The position numbers were made by a program, and so were the translations under genes. Below are positions 24,561 to 35,430 of a DNA stretch of 64,000 nt, piece by piece. Numbering within the stretch: position 1 is the first letter of the stretch; each line of letters begins with the position of its first letter. The notes below the pieces were generated by a model, which saw nothing but the letters and a program-made list of their open reading frames with translations, was not told the DNA's origin and made no database searches. This DNA comes from Cymbidium sinense (Eukaryota > Streptophyta > Magnoliopsida > Asparagales > Orchidaceae), in assembly GCA_021442155.1 (NCBI GenBank), contig CM038214.1:144556488-144620487 (forward strand), read 5' to 3'.

Positions 24561-27500
24561 ATTTTTTAGCCACAAATTTATAGCCTCTAAAATGATTGTT
24601 ACTATTAAGATTAGCATTAAACAGAGCATGCATTTTTTCTTTACTTATTGCTAGAATCCTTTTATGGTTCATAGGAGTGCCACGATATTCAGCATCATTT
24701 ATATCCATCCAGATGAACCAGAGAAGGGTAATCATAATTAAAACTTTTATATGACCTTTCACAATTTTTTTGAAACAAACTTCAAGAAGTTGATATAAAG
24801 AAAGAGAACCATGAAAATAGTTGGTATTAAATAAATCATCATACTAAATCCATAATTTAGAAGCAATAACACCATTGACAAGAACATGATTTATATTTTC
24901 AGTATGAAAGCAATAATAGCATTTTGATGGTAAATATAACCCTTTAGTCCAGAGAAAAGAGTCCACGGGAATAAAGTTATTCAAAATCCTCCAAGAAAAA
25001 AATTGAATAGGAAATGGGAATAATATTGTTCGAAAGTTTAATAAAGACATTGGAGGAGTTCTTCTTAATTCTAATAAAATTCCAAACCTTTTTAAGAACA
25101 AAATAACCATTATAAGAAAGCTTAAAAATAATTTGATTAGGTATGTTAGAAGAAATGGGAATATTTCTAAAATTGTCAAAAAGAGAAATAGGGATATATT
25201 CTCAAGTTTACTTTCATTCGAATTATTATTAAGCCAAAAAAGAGTTAACTTTTATAATGAAGTATAGTGGGTAGATAAAACGGTGTCAATGGAGCTGTTG
25301 CTAGTCCAGTTGTCTTGCCAAAAGAAAGAAGTACCTGAATGAATACACCAAGATATTAAGGATTTGACAACCCATTTAATGGAGGAAAGCCTTTTCCAAA
25401 CTGGAGAGTCACCAACTATATAAGCACAAATAAGAGGGTGTTTACCTTGGCAATATTTTTCCATCATAAAATTGGCCCAAAGGCTATCATTCTTTCTAAA
25501 ATTCCACCAGAGCTTATGAGAGAAAGTGGTGATAACTTCATGAATAGGTTTGGAACCTAGAGTACCTTCGCCCAAAGGGCCACAACATTTATGCCAAGAT
25601 GTCCAATGCATTCTTTTGGTAGAGTTATTGAAGCCCCAAAAAAATTTATTAATCAAGCGATCAATTCTGATGAGAGTTGCATTAGTGGGATAATAGTTTG
25701 AATCAAATAAAGAGGCATTGAATTGAGTGTGCTTTTAAGAATGGTGAGCCTACCACCAAAAGAAAGTAAATGGAATTCCCAAATAGAAATTTGATTTAAA
25801 TTTTTTTTAATTAACTCATCAAAGAGATGGGATCATTTTGGGTTGTTAAAGAGAGAAGCACCAAAGTACTTTAGAGGTAAGTGTTGATGCTTAAAATTAG
25901 TGATATGCATAATTTGATTGATTTTATTATTGGAGATTCGAGAGGAAGTGATCAAATAGCTTTTGTTACCGTTGATAGAAAGGCCACTTTCTCTACCAAA
26001 TTAACTTATAAAGTACTTGAGATGCTTGATATGATGAATAAAAGAATTGCAAAAGATAATGAAATCATCTACAAAGCTTAAATGGGAAACAAGAAGACCA
26101 CCAAGAGTTCTATAGTACATACTAGATCATTAAAGAATAAATCATTAATGATCCTTGATAGGTACTCAACAACAGTAATAAATAAAGCAGGAGATAATGG
26201 ATCCCCTTGTCTTAAGCCATGTGAAGAGGGAAATAACCCAAGGCTTTCCCATTAAGCAAAATAAAAAACCAAGAATTATTAATACAATTTTTAATAAGAA
26301 AAATAAATTTATTAGAAACTGCAAATAAATTTAGAATATGGAAAAGAAAGTCCCAAGAAAGGTTATCTAAATCTTTGGTAATATCTAATTTGAAAAGAAT
26401 GTTGCCACCTCTAATCTTGGCATTAAGATCATGAATTAATTCTTGGGCTAGTAAAATATTATCAGAAATAGATCTACCTCTAACAAAACTAGTTTAGTTG
26501 AGAGAGATAATTTTATTAAGTAAAGGACTAAGCCTTTTGCTTAGAATTTTGGAAATCAACTTATTGAAAAAGGTGCAAAGACTAATAGGTCTAAAATCAC
26601 TCCAATAGTTTGGATTATCTTTCTTAGGTATGAGAATAATAGAAGAAATAAAATATCTAGGAAAAGGATTACCATTAAAAAAATAAACCACTACCTCAAT
26701 CAAATCATTTTTAATGATAAACCAACATTTTTAAAAAAAATTGAGTAGTGAAACCCTCAACCAGCAATAGAATCTATATTCATGCTATTAAGGACTTTAA
26801 GATTTTTATCTTCATTAGGCACGATGGTAAGCAAATCATTATCATCAATAGTAATAATACAAGGAATCAAATGCAATTTAGAAATAGCTTCATAAGAGAA
26901 ACTCTTATTAAGCATATTTCTAAAGTAATTAATAATTGATTCTTTAATATCATTATTCTCCATAATCCAAACACCATTGTCATTTTTAATTTGTTAAATA
27001 TTATTTAAAGCTCTCTTTTTATTAACTAAAGCATGGAAATACCTACTATTCCTATCACCATCCGCAACATGCTTACTAGCAACTTTTTGGGCAAGTAAGT
27101 CTCTTCCATATTTTGGAAGTTAATAAGTTTTTTTTTTCTCAGTCAAGTCCTTAATCTTAGAAGGATCAGACATAAAAGAGACTTCAAGATCACAAACCAA
27201 TTTTTCCATATCTTAAAATATTAGCAAAAGGATTTAAAATAATGCTTGTTCCACGAACCCAAATGTTGTATAAGTCTTTTAAGTTTAAACCAAAATCTAT
27301 TCATTCCCCATAATGGAATTATCTGGATGTAAAGGGACTTTCCAATTATTAGCCACAACATTAAAAAAAATCAATATATTGAATCCACATGTTATGATAT
27401 CTAAAAGGAGAGGATTTATGTAATTTATTAGAAGTATCTTTAATAGAAACTAGAAGAAGAGCATGATCAGACAAGGTTATGCTTAAATCATCAACAGAAG

Positions 27501-28084
27501 TAATAGGCCATTGAGTAAGTATTAAAAAGAATCTCATCTAACCTTTGCCAAAGATAGTGTTTTTCCAAGTATAACTAGAACCCTTAAATCCAATTTCAAT
27601 TAAATTACAATCAAATTACAATCAAGGATCATATTGGAAAATTTTTCCATAAAATGAATATTGGGGGTGCAACCACTGTTTTGTTTAGAAGAGAATAAAA
27701 TAGTGTTAAAATTACCACCCACAAAGTTTTTTGATCGGTAGCAAAATTCCTCTCAAAGAAGATTTCTATTAAATCTATAACAATATGCATAAACAAAAGA
27801 GCCTAAAATGCAATAGTCGCCATAAGAGATTTGAGCATTGACAACTTGTTGAAAATCATCAATAATAGAAACCTCAACGAAATTATCCAAAAACACCAAA
27901 TCTTATTACAAGCATTATAGAAGAGTTTATTGAAGCCGATCATCCTAGCAACATGGTTAATTTTATTAGCATGAATAAGAGGCTCCAGAATAATAAGTTA
28001 ATAAATATTATGAATGTGACAAAGATTTTTAATACGATTATGAATAGAGCGGTACCCTAACATTCAAACAAGAAAATTAAACAT
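24020..28084 (-). pseudogene. LINE 3 ORF2 (endonuclease-reverse transcriptase-RNase H), broken
   Basis: Start at ATG 28084 (MFNFLV), then a TGA where the WN of WNxRG should be. Reverse transcriptase motif 1: LIPKKDNPNYW and DFRPISLC in 26494-26703. [11 protein letters not shown] at ~26190-26230. The catalytic box reads SFVDDFIIF (~26060-26095), Val replacing the usual Ala. KRMHWTSW and KYCQGKHPLI in 25252-25656. zf-RVT with LPSKCYYCFHTENINHVLV in 24844-25179. RNase H KVNTDGSIASNKFGYGG in 24349-24762, continued after a frameshift as AVNKAIETYLNRGFLNIWIE (24126-24443). The order of domains is complete but in several frames. Confidence 0.85.
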
Positions 28085-28104
28085 AAGTAAAATAAAAGGG
28101 TTAA

Positions 28105-29578
28105 GCAAAGGTTAATTAAGAGAGTGAGGTTGCAATAGATCTAGTGTTTTGGATAATTTGAAAATTTTTAACACTTTTTTTCTTTCTAGCATGACAAGTC
28201 TGAAAACCATTTTCTTTTCCCCTAGAGTCATCATCTGAGTAAGATTTAGTAACATTGCTCATAAATTTAGGAGAATTTTCCAAGTGTTTGGAGGGGAGTT
28301 CACCCTCTTCAAAATCCATATTGAGTTGAATAGTAGGATTAACATGAATATCAAGATTAAAAATGAGAGATGATGATGATTTAGAATCCCATGCTCAACA
28401 TCATTTAAATCCTCATTAAAAGCTTCATTTTCATCGATCAAAAGGCATAGATGCGAGGAATAGAATCGAGGAAATAGAATCATTTTCTAATAACTTTAAA
28501 ATTTATTATTTTCCATAAGAAATATTCAAATTCAAAGAAGGAAAAAGTGGTAAATCATTCTTCCCATTTTGAAAATCAATCGAATCTATATCAATAGTAA
28601 GAGCTAAAACTTGTTCAACAGGATTAACCCCGATACCCACGAAATCAACCTTAATAATAGCCTTCATACTATTCTTAGGATCTGAGGCAATTTTGAACAT
28701 AAGTAGGGATCATCTTATGGGCAGGAACAACATTCTCTTTAGGAGGATTTCATTTTTTTTAAGTGGGGATGGAGAATATAACATTTTGAATTATCATGAC
28801 CGAGAATTTTATAGTGTCAAAAAAAATTAGAAGGTTCTCCAATTTAACCTTTTGTAAATACCCATATTTTTTAGCTAATCAAAACTTCCTTAGGGTATTT
28901 CTTAGTTATGTCTAATTCCATGAGGATTTGAGCCACAGAAGGGTGAGATTGCACAACGGTCGCTTGATCGAGTTGCAAAGGCTGACCAAATAAAGCACAT
29001 ATAGTAAAAAGAACATGCTGGGTAACAAAATGAATGCACATTTTAGGAAGAGATAACCCAGAGATAATAGGAGATTCTTCTTTAATGTCAAAAGGGGACC
29101 ACTTCAACAAATGTTTTGACAATTAAAGATGAAATAAGAAGAAGCATAAAATAACATGTGAATAATCTAGATCATTAGAAAATTGAATATCATGGGTCAA
29201 TAAGACCAATGAGCAGTAAGCTTGAGATTATGGAAAAGAGTAGATCTTATCCAAATTTGGATGATGCTAAGTAAATTTATTGATAACAGAAAATACAAAT
29301 TATTTTGCCAACTTTTCAACATCCACATCAGAGCACATTACCACTGACAAACCTCTAAAAGATTTCAAAATGAGATTAATCGAATCAATAGAGGGAGAAA
29401 GCTTACTAGAGAGCACTTCTTTAAAAGAGTTAGTAGAAGAATTAGCATCAGGGCCGCCAAGCCCCAAAGCCTTAGATGCCCTAGCAGAAGCATCCATAAT
29501 TTGAGGTGGAGCCCAAGGAATAGAATTCACCACAGCCATGATCAAAGATGAAGCATCACACAAATGGCCAGATGCCAT
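28105..29578 (-). pseudogene. LINE 3 ORF1 (DUF4283-like), broken
   Basis: Starts at ATG 29578 (MASGHLCDASS, then IPWAPPQIMDA). The first 92-codon frame ends in VDVEKLAK. The DUF4283-like part LSLPKMCIHFVTQHVLFTICALFGQPLQLDQATVVQ (28871-29122) is in another frame. The zinc-knuckle region near 28780-28860 has lost its Cys pattern. MDFEEGELPSKHLENSPKF (28116-28319) is the acidic C-terminal part, shared with LINE 5. The end lies just upstream of ORF2. Confidence 0.82.
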
Positions 29579-29700
29579 TCAAGCCTTTGAATTTTAAAAC
29601 CTAGTCCAAAGCCACATAAATCCCCAATCAAAGAAATGCCACCAAGAGGGATTCAAAAATTGCTAGAGAATGAGAGAAAGCTCGAGGAAGGGGAGGGGGG
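29579..29700 (-). promoter_or_regulatory. LINE 3 5' UTR (subfamily B leader)
   Basis: About 120 bp that aligns with the LINE 5 leader (52598-52716), including CCACCAAGAGG and AGAGAATGAGAGA on +. The minus-strand 5' end is pyrimidine/C-rich (CCCCTATCCCCCCTCCCC) next to the telomere-like flank. Promoter activity is inferred only from LINE biology. Confidence 0.5.
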
Positions 29701-30786
29701 ATAGGGGTTTGGGTTTAAGGGAAGTTTAGGGTTTATGATTTAGGGTTTTTTAAGGTTTAGGGTTTAGGGTTGTAAGTTTTGGGTTTAGAGTTTCAATTTT
29801 ATAGTTAGTTTTAGGGTTTAAGATTTAGGGTTAAAGTTTTTTTTAAAAAAATTAAGTAAACTCGCAGGTTTATGTTTAATTAGTTTATTTTATTTATTTT
29901 AGGTTTATTTATTTTACTTTAGGTTTTTTATTTTAGTTTATGTTTTACATTTAGGTTTAGGTTTAGGTTTTTATTTTAGTTTAGTTTTATTTTTATTCAA
30001 ACTTTTAGGTTATTTTATTTTATTTTTAGGTTTAGGTTTAGGTTTCTATTTTATTTTTTTACGTTTAGATTTTATGTTTTTATTTTAGTTCTATTTTTTA
30101 ATTTTATTTTTTTACTTTAGTTTAGGTTTATTTTAGTTTATTTTATTTTATTTAGTTTTGGTTTAAGTTTTTCTTTTGGTTTAGTTTATTTTAGTTTAGG
30201 TTTAGGTTTATTTTATTTTTATTTTAGGTTTAGTTTATTTTAGTTTAGGGATTAGGTTTTATTTTTTATTTATTTTTAAATTTTATTTTTTTGATTTATT
30301 ATTTAGGTTAGGTTTTTATTTAGTATTTATTTTATTTCTATTTTAGGTTTACTTTTTATTTTATTTAGCTTCTTTCTTTTTTTAGTTTAGTTTAAGTTTT
30401 TATTTATTTTATTTTATTTTAATTTTAATTTTATTTTATTTTCTTTTTAGGTTAGGTTTAGGTTTTAGTTTATATTTTTATTTTATTTTATAATTTTATT
30501 TTATTTTGGTTTAGGTTTTTTTTATTAATTTTATTTTTAGGTTTTATTTCATTTAGGTTTAGGTTTTTAGATTTTTAGGGTTTAGGGTTAGTTTAGGGTT
30601 TAGAGTTTTTTTTAGGTTTAGGGTTAAGGTTTAGAGTTTAGGGTTTAGGTCTTAGGGTTTAGGGTTTAGGGTTTTAGGGTTTGGGGTTTAAGGTATTTTG
30701 GGATTAGGGTTTAGGGTTTAGAGTTTAGGTTTTAGGTTTAGGGTTCAGGGTTTATTTGAGGGTTATTAGGTTTTGGTTTATTTTTT
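29701..30786 (+). repeat. Telomere-like tract with anchor motif
   Basis: A G-rich start (TTTAGGG variants, 29701-29840), then the anchor ATTAAGTAAA at 29851-29860, ~700 bp of T-rich TTTAGG/TTTTATTTTA, and a G-rich TTTAGGG block (30570-30775) leading to GRP copy 4. This order is the recurring unit plan of the window. Confidence 0.8.
29835..29870. repeat. Anchor motif A1
   Basis: T run, A run, then ATTAAGTAAA (29851-29860), between a G-rich and a T-rich telomere-like block, ~150 bp from the LINE 3 5' end. Confidence 0.65.
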
Positions 30787-30984
30787 GTTTGATAAAGAAC
30801 AAATTCATATTCAATAGTTCTTCTTTTTTATTTTATTAGCCAAGTAACACACTAAGTTTTATAGGACACAAGTGATGACATAAATAAGAAATGAGCACAC
30901 ATAGAGCAAATAAAAAACCATAGATAACTAGAACTGTCTATACTATAAAGACATAATTCCATAAGTGATAGATCGAATCAACCA
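30787..30984 (-). pseudogene. GRP7-like fragment, copy 4 (3' UTR only)
   Basis: Only the 3' UTR-like part is kept: AAAGAACAAATTC, AAGTAACACACTAAGTTTT, GACACAAGTGATGACATA, and the block up to GATCGAATCAACCAT, where other copies continue into the stop region. The homology breaks at 30984, and an unrelated island follows. No coding sequence remains. Confidence 0.8.
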
Positions 30985-31504
30985 TCATATTATTTAGGCT
31001 CAGGAGGTGCTTTGCCCCTCGCTAAAGCTCCTTAGATTTAGGATCTAAGATTGCTATTTTCCCTCGGGCTACAGGCATAATTTCTCACCTCTTAGGTATT
31101 TCAACAACCTTGTGTTGTGAGATTATAAGTCCTAGCTTTCTAATAAAATTTCAATTCAAACATATAATTCTCCTCAACTTCAAACATATAAAGTCTAACC
31201 ATAGGTTAGGATGGAATGCTTACTAGCTTTCTTAGTATCATGAGTATTCCCTATTCATCTCCCATTGGCTTTGATAATATGTCTCTCCTTTTTGATCTAT
31301 CCCGAGTGATTTTCTAAACATAGCCAATTCATTGATAGTCCAATCTTTGAAATATTTAGAGACAATAATTGCCTACTTTAATCGAGAGTATTCCTAAAGA
31401 ACTCACCTTCTTTAGGATGTAATTAACTATAAGGGCTTGCCCCCATAAGGAACTTTAGAATCCATCTTAAATAAACCCTGCCTTATTCATCCATGTAAAG
31501 TAGG
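30985..31504. other. Unidentified 0.5 kb island
   Basis: Non-telomeric, moderate-GC sequence that replaces the coding part of GRP copy 4. No frame longer than ~60 codons is open, and I recognise no family. On minus, a short open stretch MPVARGKIAILDPKSKEL ends in a stop; this may be chance. Possible sources are an LTR-retrotransposon tail, organelle-derived DNA or host intergenic DNA; nothing in the sequence decides between them. The join back to telomere-like repeat at 31505 (TAGGGGTTTAAGG) is abrupt. Confidence 0.6.
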
Positions 31505-31754
31505 GGTTTAAGGTTTAGGTTTAGGTTTAGGTTTATTAGGTTTTAGGGTTTAGGTTTATTTTTAATTTATTTGGTTACTTTAGGTTTAGGTTTAGAGTTT
31601 GGGGTTTTGCATTTAGGGTTTAGAGTTAGGGCTTAGGGTTTAGGGTTTAGGGTTTTAGGGTTTATGCTTTTAGGGTTTTGGGTTTTGGGTTAAGGATTAG
31701 GGTTTAGGGTTTTTTAGGGTTTAGGGATGTAGGTTTAGGGTTTAGGGTTTATGG

Positions 31755-31800
31755 TTTTTTTTTAAAAAAAAAATTAAGTAAAGTAGGTTTAAGTTTATTT
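31755..31800. repeat. Anchor motif A2
   Basis: T9 and A9 followed by ATTAAGTAAA (31773-31782) and GTAGGTTTAAG. Lies ~270 bp after the end of the unidentified island. Confidence 0.7.
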
Positions 31801-32849
31801 AGTTTATTTTTTATCTATTTTAGTTTATTTTATTTTCTATTTTTATTTAGGTTAATTTTTTATTTTTATTTAGTTTAATTTATTTATTTTAGGATTATTT
31901 ATTTTAGTTTAGGTTTTTTATTTTATATATTTTTAGCTTTAGGATTATTATTTAGTTGCTCTTTTTTTTAATTTTATTTTTTAGGTTTAGGTTTTATTTT
32001 TATTTTAGGTTCAGGTTTAGGTTCTTATTTTATCTTTTTTAGGTTTAGGTTTTAGGTTTATTTTTAGGTTTTATTTTTTAGTTTAGGTTTAGGTTTATTT
32101 TTAGTTTATTTTATTTTATTTAGTTTAGGTTTAGATTTAGGTTTAGCTAATTTTAGGATTAGGTTTAGGTTTTATTTATTTTAGATTAGGTTTAGGTTTT
32201 ATTTATTTTAGATTAGGTTTAGGTTAATTTTATTTTATTTATTTTAATTTTATTTTTTGTTTAGGTTTTTTTATTATTTTAGGGTTTAGGTTTTATTTTT
32301 TATTTATTTTTAAGTTTTATTCTAAAGTTTATTTTTTAGGTTTAGGTTTTTATTTAGTTTTTATTTTATTTTATTTTAGGTTTATTTTATTTTTATTTTA
32401 TGTTTAGTTTATATTTTAGTTTATTTTTATTAGTTTATTTCATTATATTTTTAGGTTTAGGTTTAGGTTTTTATTTTATTTTATTATTTTATTTTAATTA
32501 AGTTTAGGTTTTTTTATTTATTTTATTTTTAGGTTATATTTACTTTAGGTTTAGTTTTCTAGGTTTTTAGGGTTTAGGGTTTATGATTTATGGTTTAAAG
32601 TTTTAGGGTCTAGGGTTTTGGGATTTAGGGTTTAGGGTTAGGGTTTAGGTTAGTTTATGATTTAGAGCTTAGTATTTTTAGGATTTAGCATTTAATGTTT
32701 AGGGTTAGTTTAGGGTTTAACGTATAGGGTTTAGGGTTTATGGTTTAGGGTTTAGTGTTTAGGGTTTAGGGTTTAGGGTAGTTCAAGGTTTAGGGTTTAG
32801 GATTTATTATTTAGGATTTAGGGTGTAGGGTTTAGGGTATAGGTTTTCT

Positions 32850-32886
32850 ATATTTTTTTAAAATTAAGTAAACCATTAGGTTTAGG
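32850..32886. repeat. Anchor motif A3
   Basis: TATTTTTTTAAAATTAAGTA with ACCATTAGG following; core at 32863-32872. First half of the ~1.9 kb duplication. Confidence 0.75.
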
Positions 32887-34710
32887 TTTATTTAGTTTAT
32901 TTCTTTATTTGAATTTATTTTATTTTTTATTTAAGTTTATTTTTTATTTTTATTTAGTTTAGTTTATTTATTTTATTTTAATTTATTTTATTTTGAGTTT
33001 TTATATTGGATTATTTTTTAGGTTTAGGTTTTATTTATTTTAGTTTAGTTTATTTTAGTTTAGGTTTAGGTTTATTTTATTTTTATTTTAGGTTTGGATT
33101 TTTATTTTGGTTTAGCTTTTTTATTTTATTTATTTTAGGTTATATTTTTTGTTTTACATTTAGGTTTTTAATTATTATTTATTTTATTTTATTTAAGGTT
33201 TATTTTATTTTTATTTATGTTTTTTTTAGTTTAGTTTAGGTTTTTTTAATTATATTTTAGTTTAGTTTTTATTTTTATTTTATTTTCTTTTTAGGTTTAG
33301 GTTTAAGTTTAGGTTTATGTTTTAGTTTATGCTTTTATTTTATATAATTTTATTTATTTTATTTTGGTTTAAGATTGTTTTATTTATTTTATTTTTATGT
33401 TTTCTTTAGTTTAGGCTTATGGTTTTAAGTTTTTAAAGTTTAGGGTTTAGGGTTTATGGTTTTGGGTTTGGGGTTTAGGATTTAGGGTTTATGCCATGGA
33501 TTATTTAGGGTTTAGGGTTTAGGGTTAGGGTTTAGGTTTAGGGTTTAGGGTTTAGGGTTTAGTTTAGGGTAGTGGTAGGTTTAGAGTTTTGGGTTAGTTT
33601 TAGGGTTTTGGGGTTTAGGGTTATGTTTTTCTTATTTTTATTTATTTTATTTATTTTAGTTAAGTAATCTCATACTTTTAGATTTATTTAGTTTATTTTA
33701 TTTATTTATTTTAATTTATTTTGTTTTCTATTTTTATTTAAGTTTATTTTTATTTTATTTCGTTTTATTTATTTATTTTAGGATTATTTATTTTAGTTTA
33801 GGTTTTTTATTTTAGTATATTTTTTAGCTTTAGAATTATTATTTAGTTGCGCTTTATTTTAATTTTATTTCTTAGGTTTAAGTTTTATTTTATTTTAGGT
33901 TCAGAGTTCTTATTTTATTTTTTAGGATTAGGTTTAGGTTTATTTTTAGGTGTTATTTTTTAGTTTAGGTTTAGGTTTATTTTTAGTTTATTTCATGTTA
34001 TTTAGTTTAGGTTTAGATTTAGGTTTAGCTAATTTTAGGTTTAGGTTTAGCTTTTATTTATTTTAGATTAGGTTTAGGTTAATTTTATTTGTTTATTTTA
34101 ATTTTATTTTTGGTTTATGTTTTTTTTATTATTTTAGGTTTAGGTTTTATTTTTTATTTATTTTTAAGTTTTATTTTAAGGTTTATTTTTTAGGTTTAGG
34201 TTTTTATTTAATTTTTATTTTATTTTATTTTAGATTTATTTTATTTTTATTTTATGTTTAGTTTTTATTTTAGTTTACTTTTATTAGTTTATTTCATTAT
34301 ATTTTTAGGTTTAGGTTTAGGTTTCTTTATTTTATTTTATTAATTTATTTTAATTAAGTTTAGGTTTTATTTATTTTATTTTTAGGTTATATTTAGTTTA
34401 GTTTACTTTTAGGTTTTATGGTTTAGGGTTTATTAGTTTATGGTATGTATGTTTCTGGGGTTTGGGTTTAGGTTTATGGTTAGGGGCCAGGAAGGTCAGG
34501 TTTAGTTTATCATTTAGAGAGTAGTGTTTAATATTTAGCGTTTAGTGCGGGTTAGTTTAGGCAGTGGGTGGTTTTAGGGTTTGGGGTTTAGGTTAGGGGT
34601 TAGTGTTAGGGCTTAGGATTTGGTAGGTTTAGGGTTTAGGGGTTTGAGGCTTAGGGTTTAGGTTTTATTGTTTAGGATTTAGGGTTTTGGGTTTAGGGTT
34701 TAGGTTTTAT

Positions 34711-34745
34711 GTATTTTTTTAAAATTAATTAAACCATTATATTTA
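34711..34745. repeat. Anchor motif A4
   Basis: GTATTTTTTTAAAATTAATT with AAACCATTA; core 34724-34733. This is the duplicated partner of A3. Confidence 0.7.
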
Positions 34746-35400
34746 GGTTTATTTAGTTTATTTTTTTATTTGAGTTTATTTTATTTTATTATTTTTATTT
34801 AGTTTAATTTATTTATTTTATTTTAGTTTATTTTATTTTGAGTTTTTTATATTGGTTTCTTTTTTAGGTTTAGGTTTTATTTTTTATTTTTAGGTTTAGG
34901 TTTAGGCTTTTATTTTATTTTTTTAGGTTTAAGTTTTATTTATTTTAGTTTAGTTTATTTTTGTTTAGGTTTAGGTTTATTTTATCTTTATTTTAGGTTT
35001 GGGTTTTTTTTATTTAAGGTTTATGTTTAATTTATTATTTATTTTAGGTTTTATTTATTGGTTTATTGTTTACATTTAGGTTTTTAATTATTTTTTATTT
35101 TATTTTATTTAAGGTTTATTTTATTTTTATTGAGGTTTTTTTTTTTAGTTTACATTAGGTTTTTATTTATTATATTTTAGTTTAGTTTTTATTTTTATTT
35201 CTTTTTCTTTTTTAGGTTTAGGTTTAAGTGTAGGTTTAGGTTTTAGTTTATGTTTTTATTTTATTTTATTTTATTTTATTTTAGGATTTATTTATTTATT
35301 TTTTTTAGGTTTTCATTAGTTTAGGCTTAAGGTTTTAAGGTTTAGGGTTTAGGGTTTAGGGTTTTGGGTTTGGGGTTTAGGATTTAGGGGTTTTTTTTTT

Positions 35401-35430
35401 GTGAAACCCCATATAGGGGGAATTTTATTG
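35401..35430 (-). promoter_or_regulatory. LINE 4 3' terminus: polyadenylation signal and hairpin
   Basis: On minus, AATAAA (35429-35424) is followed by CCCCC-TATAT-GGGG (35420-35407), then TTTCAC and the poly(A). The stem matches LINE 1, while the loop (TATAT against TACAT) differs by one base. Confidence 0.6.

Larger units (their letters stand above)
22526..29700 (-). mobile_element. LINE 3: L1-like retrotransposon, subfamily B, 3' end lost
   Basis: Order on minus: 5' UTR (29579-29700), ORF1, ORF2, then ~1.5 kb of 3' region. Homology to the other elements begins at CATCCAAACTTC (~22530). The last ~430 bp seen in LINEs 2 and 4, including the hairpin, AATAAA and poly(A), are missing and replaced by the rearranged patch. 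ORF1, the 5' UTR and the endonuclease start are much closer to LINE 5 than to LINEs 1, 2 and 4, defining a second subfamily. The 5' end runs into GGGGATAGGGGTTTGGG and telomere-like repeat. Degenerate. Confidence 0.88.
31505..35390 (+). repeat. Long telomere-like tract with ~1.9 kb internal duplication
   Basis: G-rich TTTAGGG blocks (31590-31760, 32550-32850, 33430-33620, 34420-34710, 35330-35390) alternate with T-rich TTTAGG/TTTTATTTTA blocks. The segment ~31760-33600 is repeated, with small differences, at ~33650-35390 (offset ~1.87-1.9 kb): compare TTGCTCTTTTTTTT near 31953 with TTGCGCTTTATTTT near 33848. Anchors occur in it at 31773, 32863 and 34724. Open frames in the T-rich parts (such as 33006-33239) are low-complexity Phe/Tyr artefacts. 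Confidence 0.8.

Noticed and set aside
31010..31100. Organelle-derived gene in the unidentified island
   Set aside because: The short stretch MPVARGKIAILDPKSKEL and the general look suggested it, but I could not match it to any organelle gene, so the island is left unidentified.
33006..33239. Phe/Tyr/Leu-rich plus-strand frames in T-rich tracts (also 53030-53236, 53360-53575)
   Set aside because: Low-complexity TTTATTTTAGG DNA gives such peptides by composition; no domain and no conserved start.
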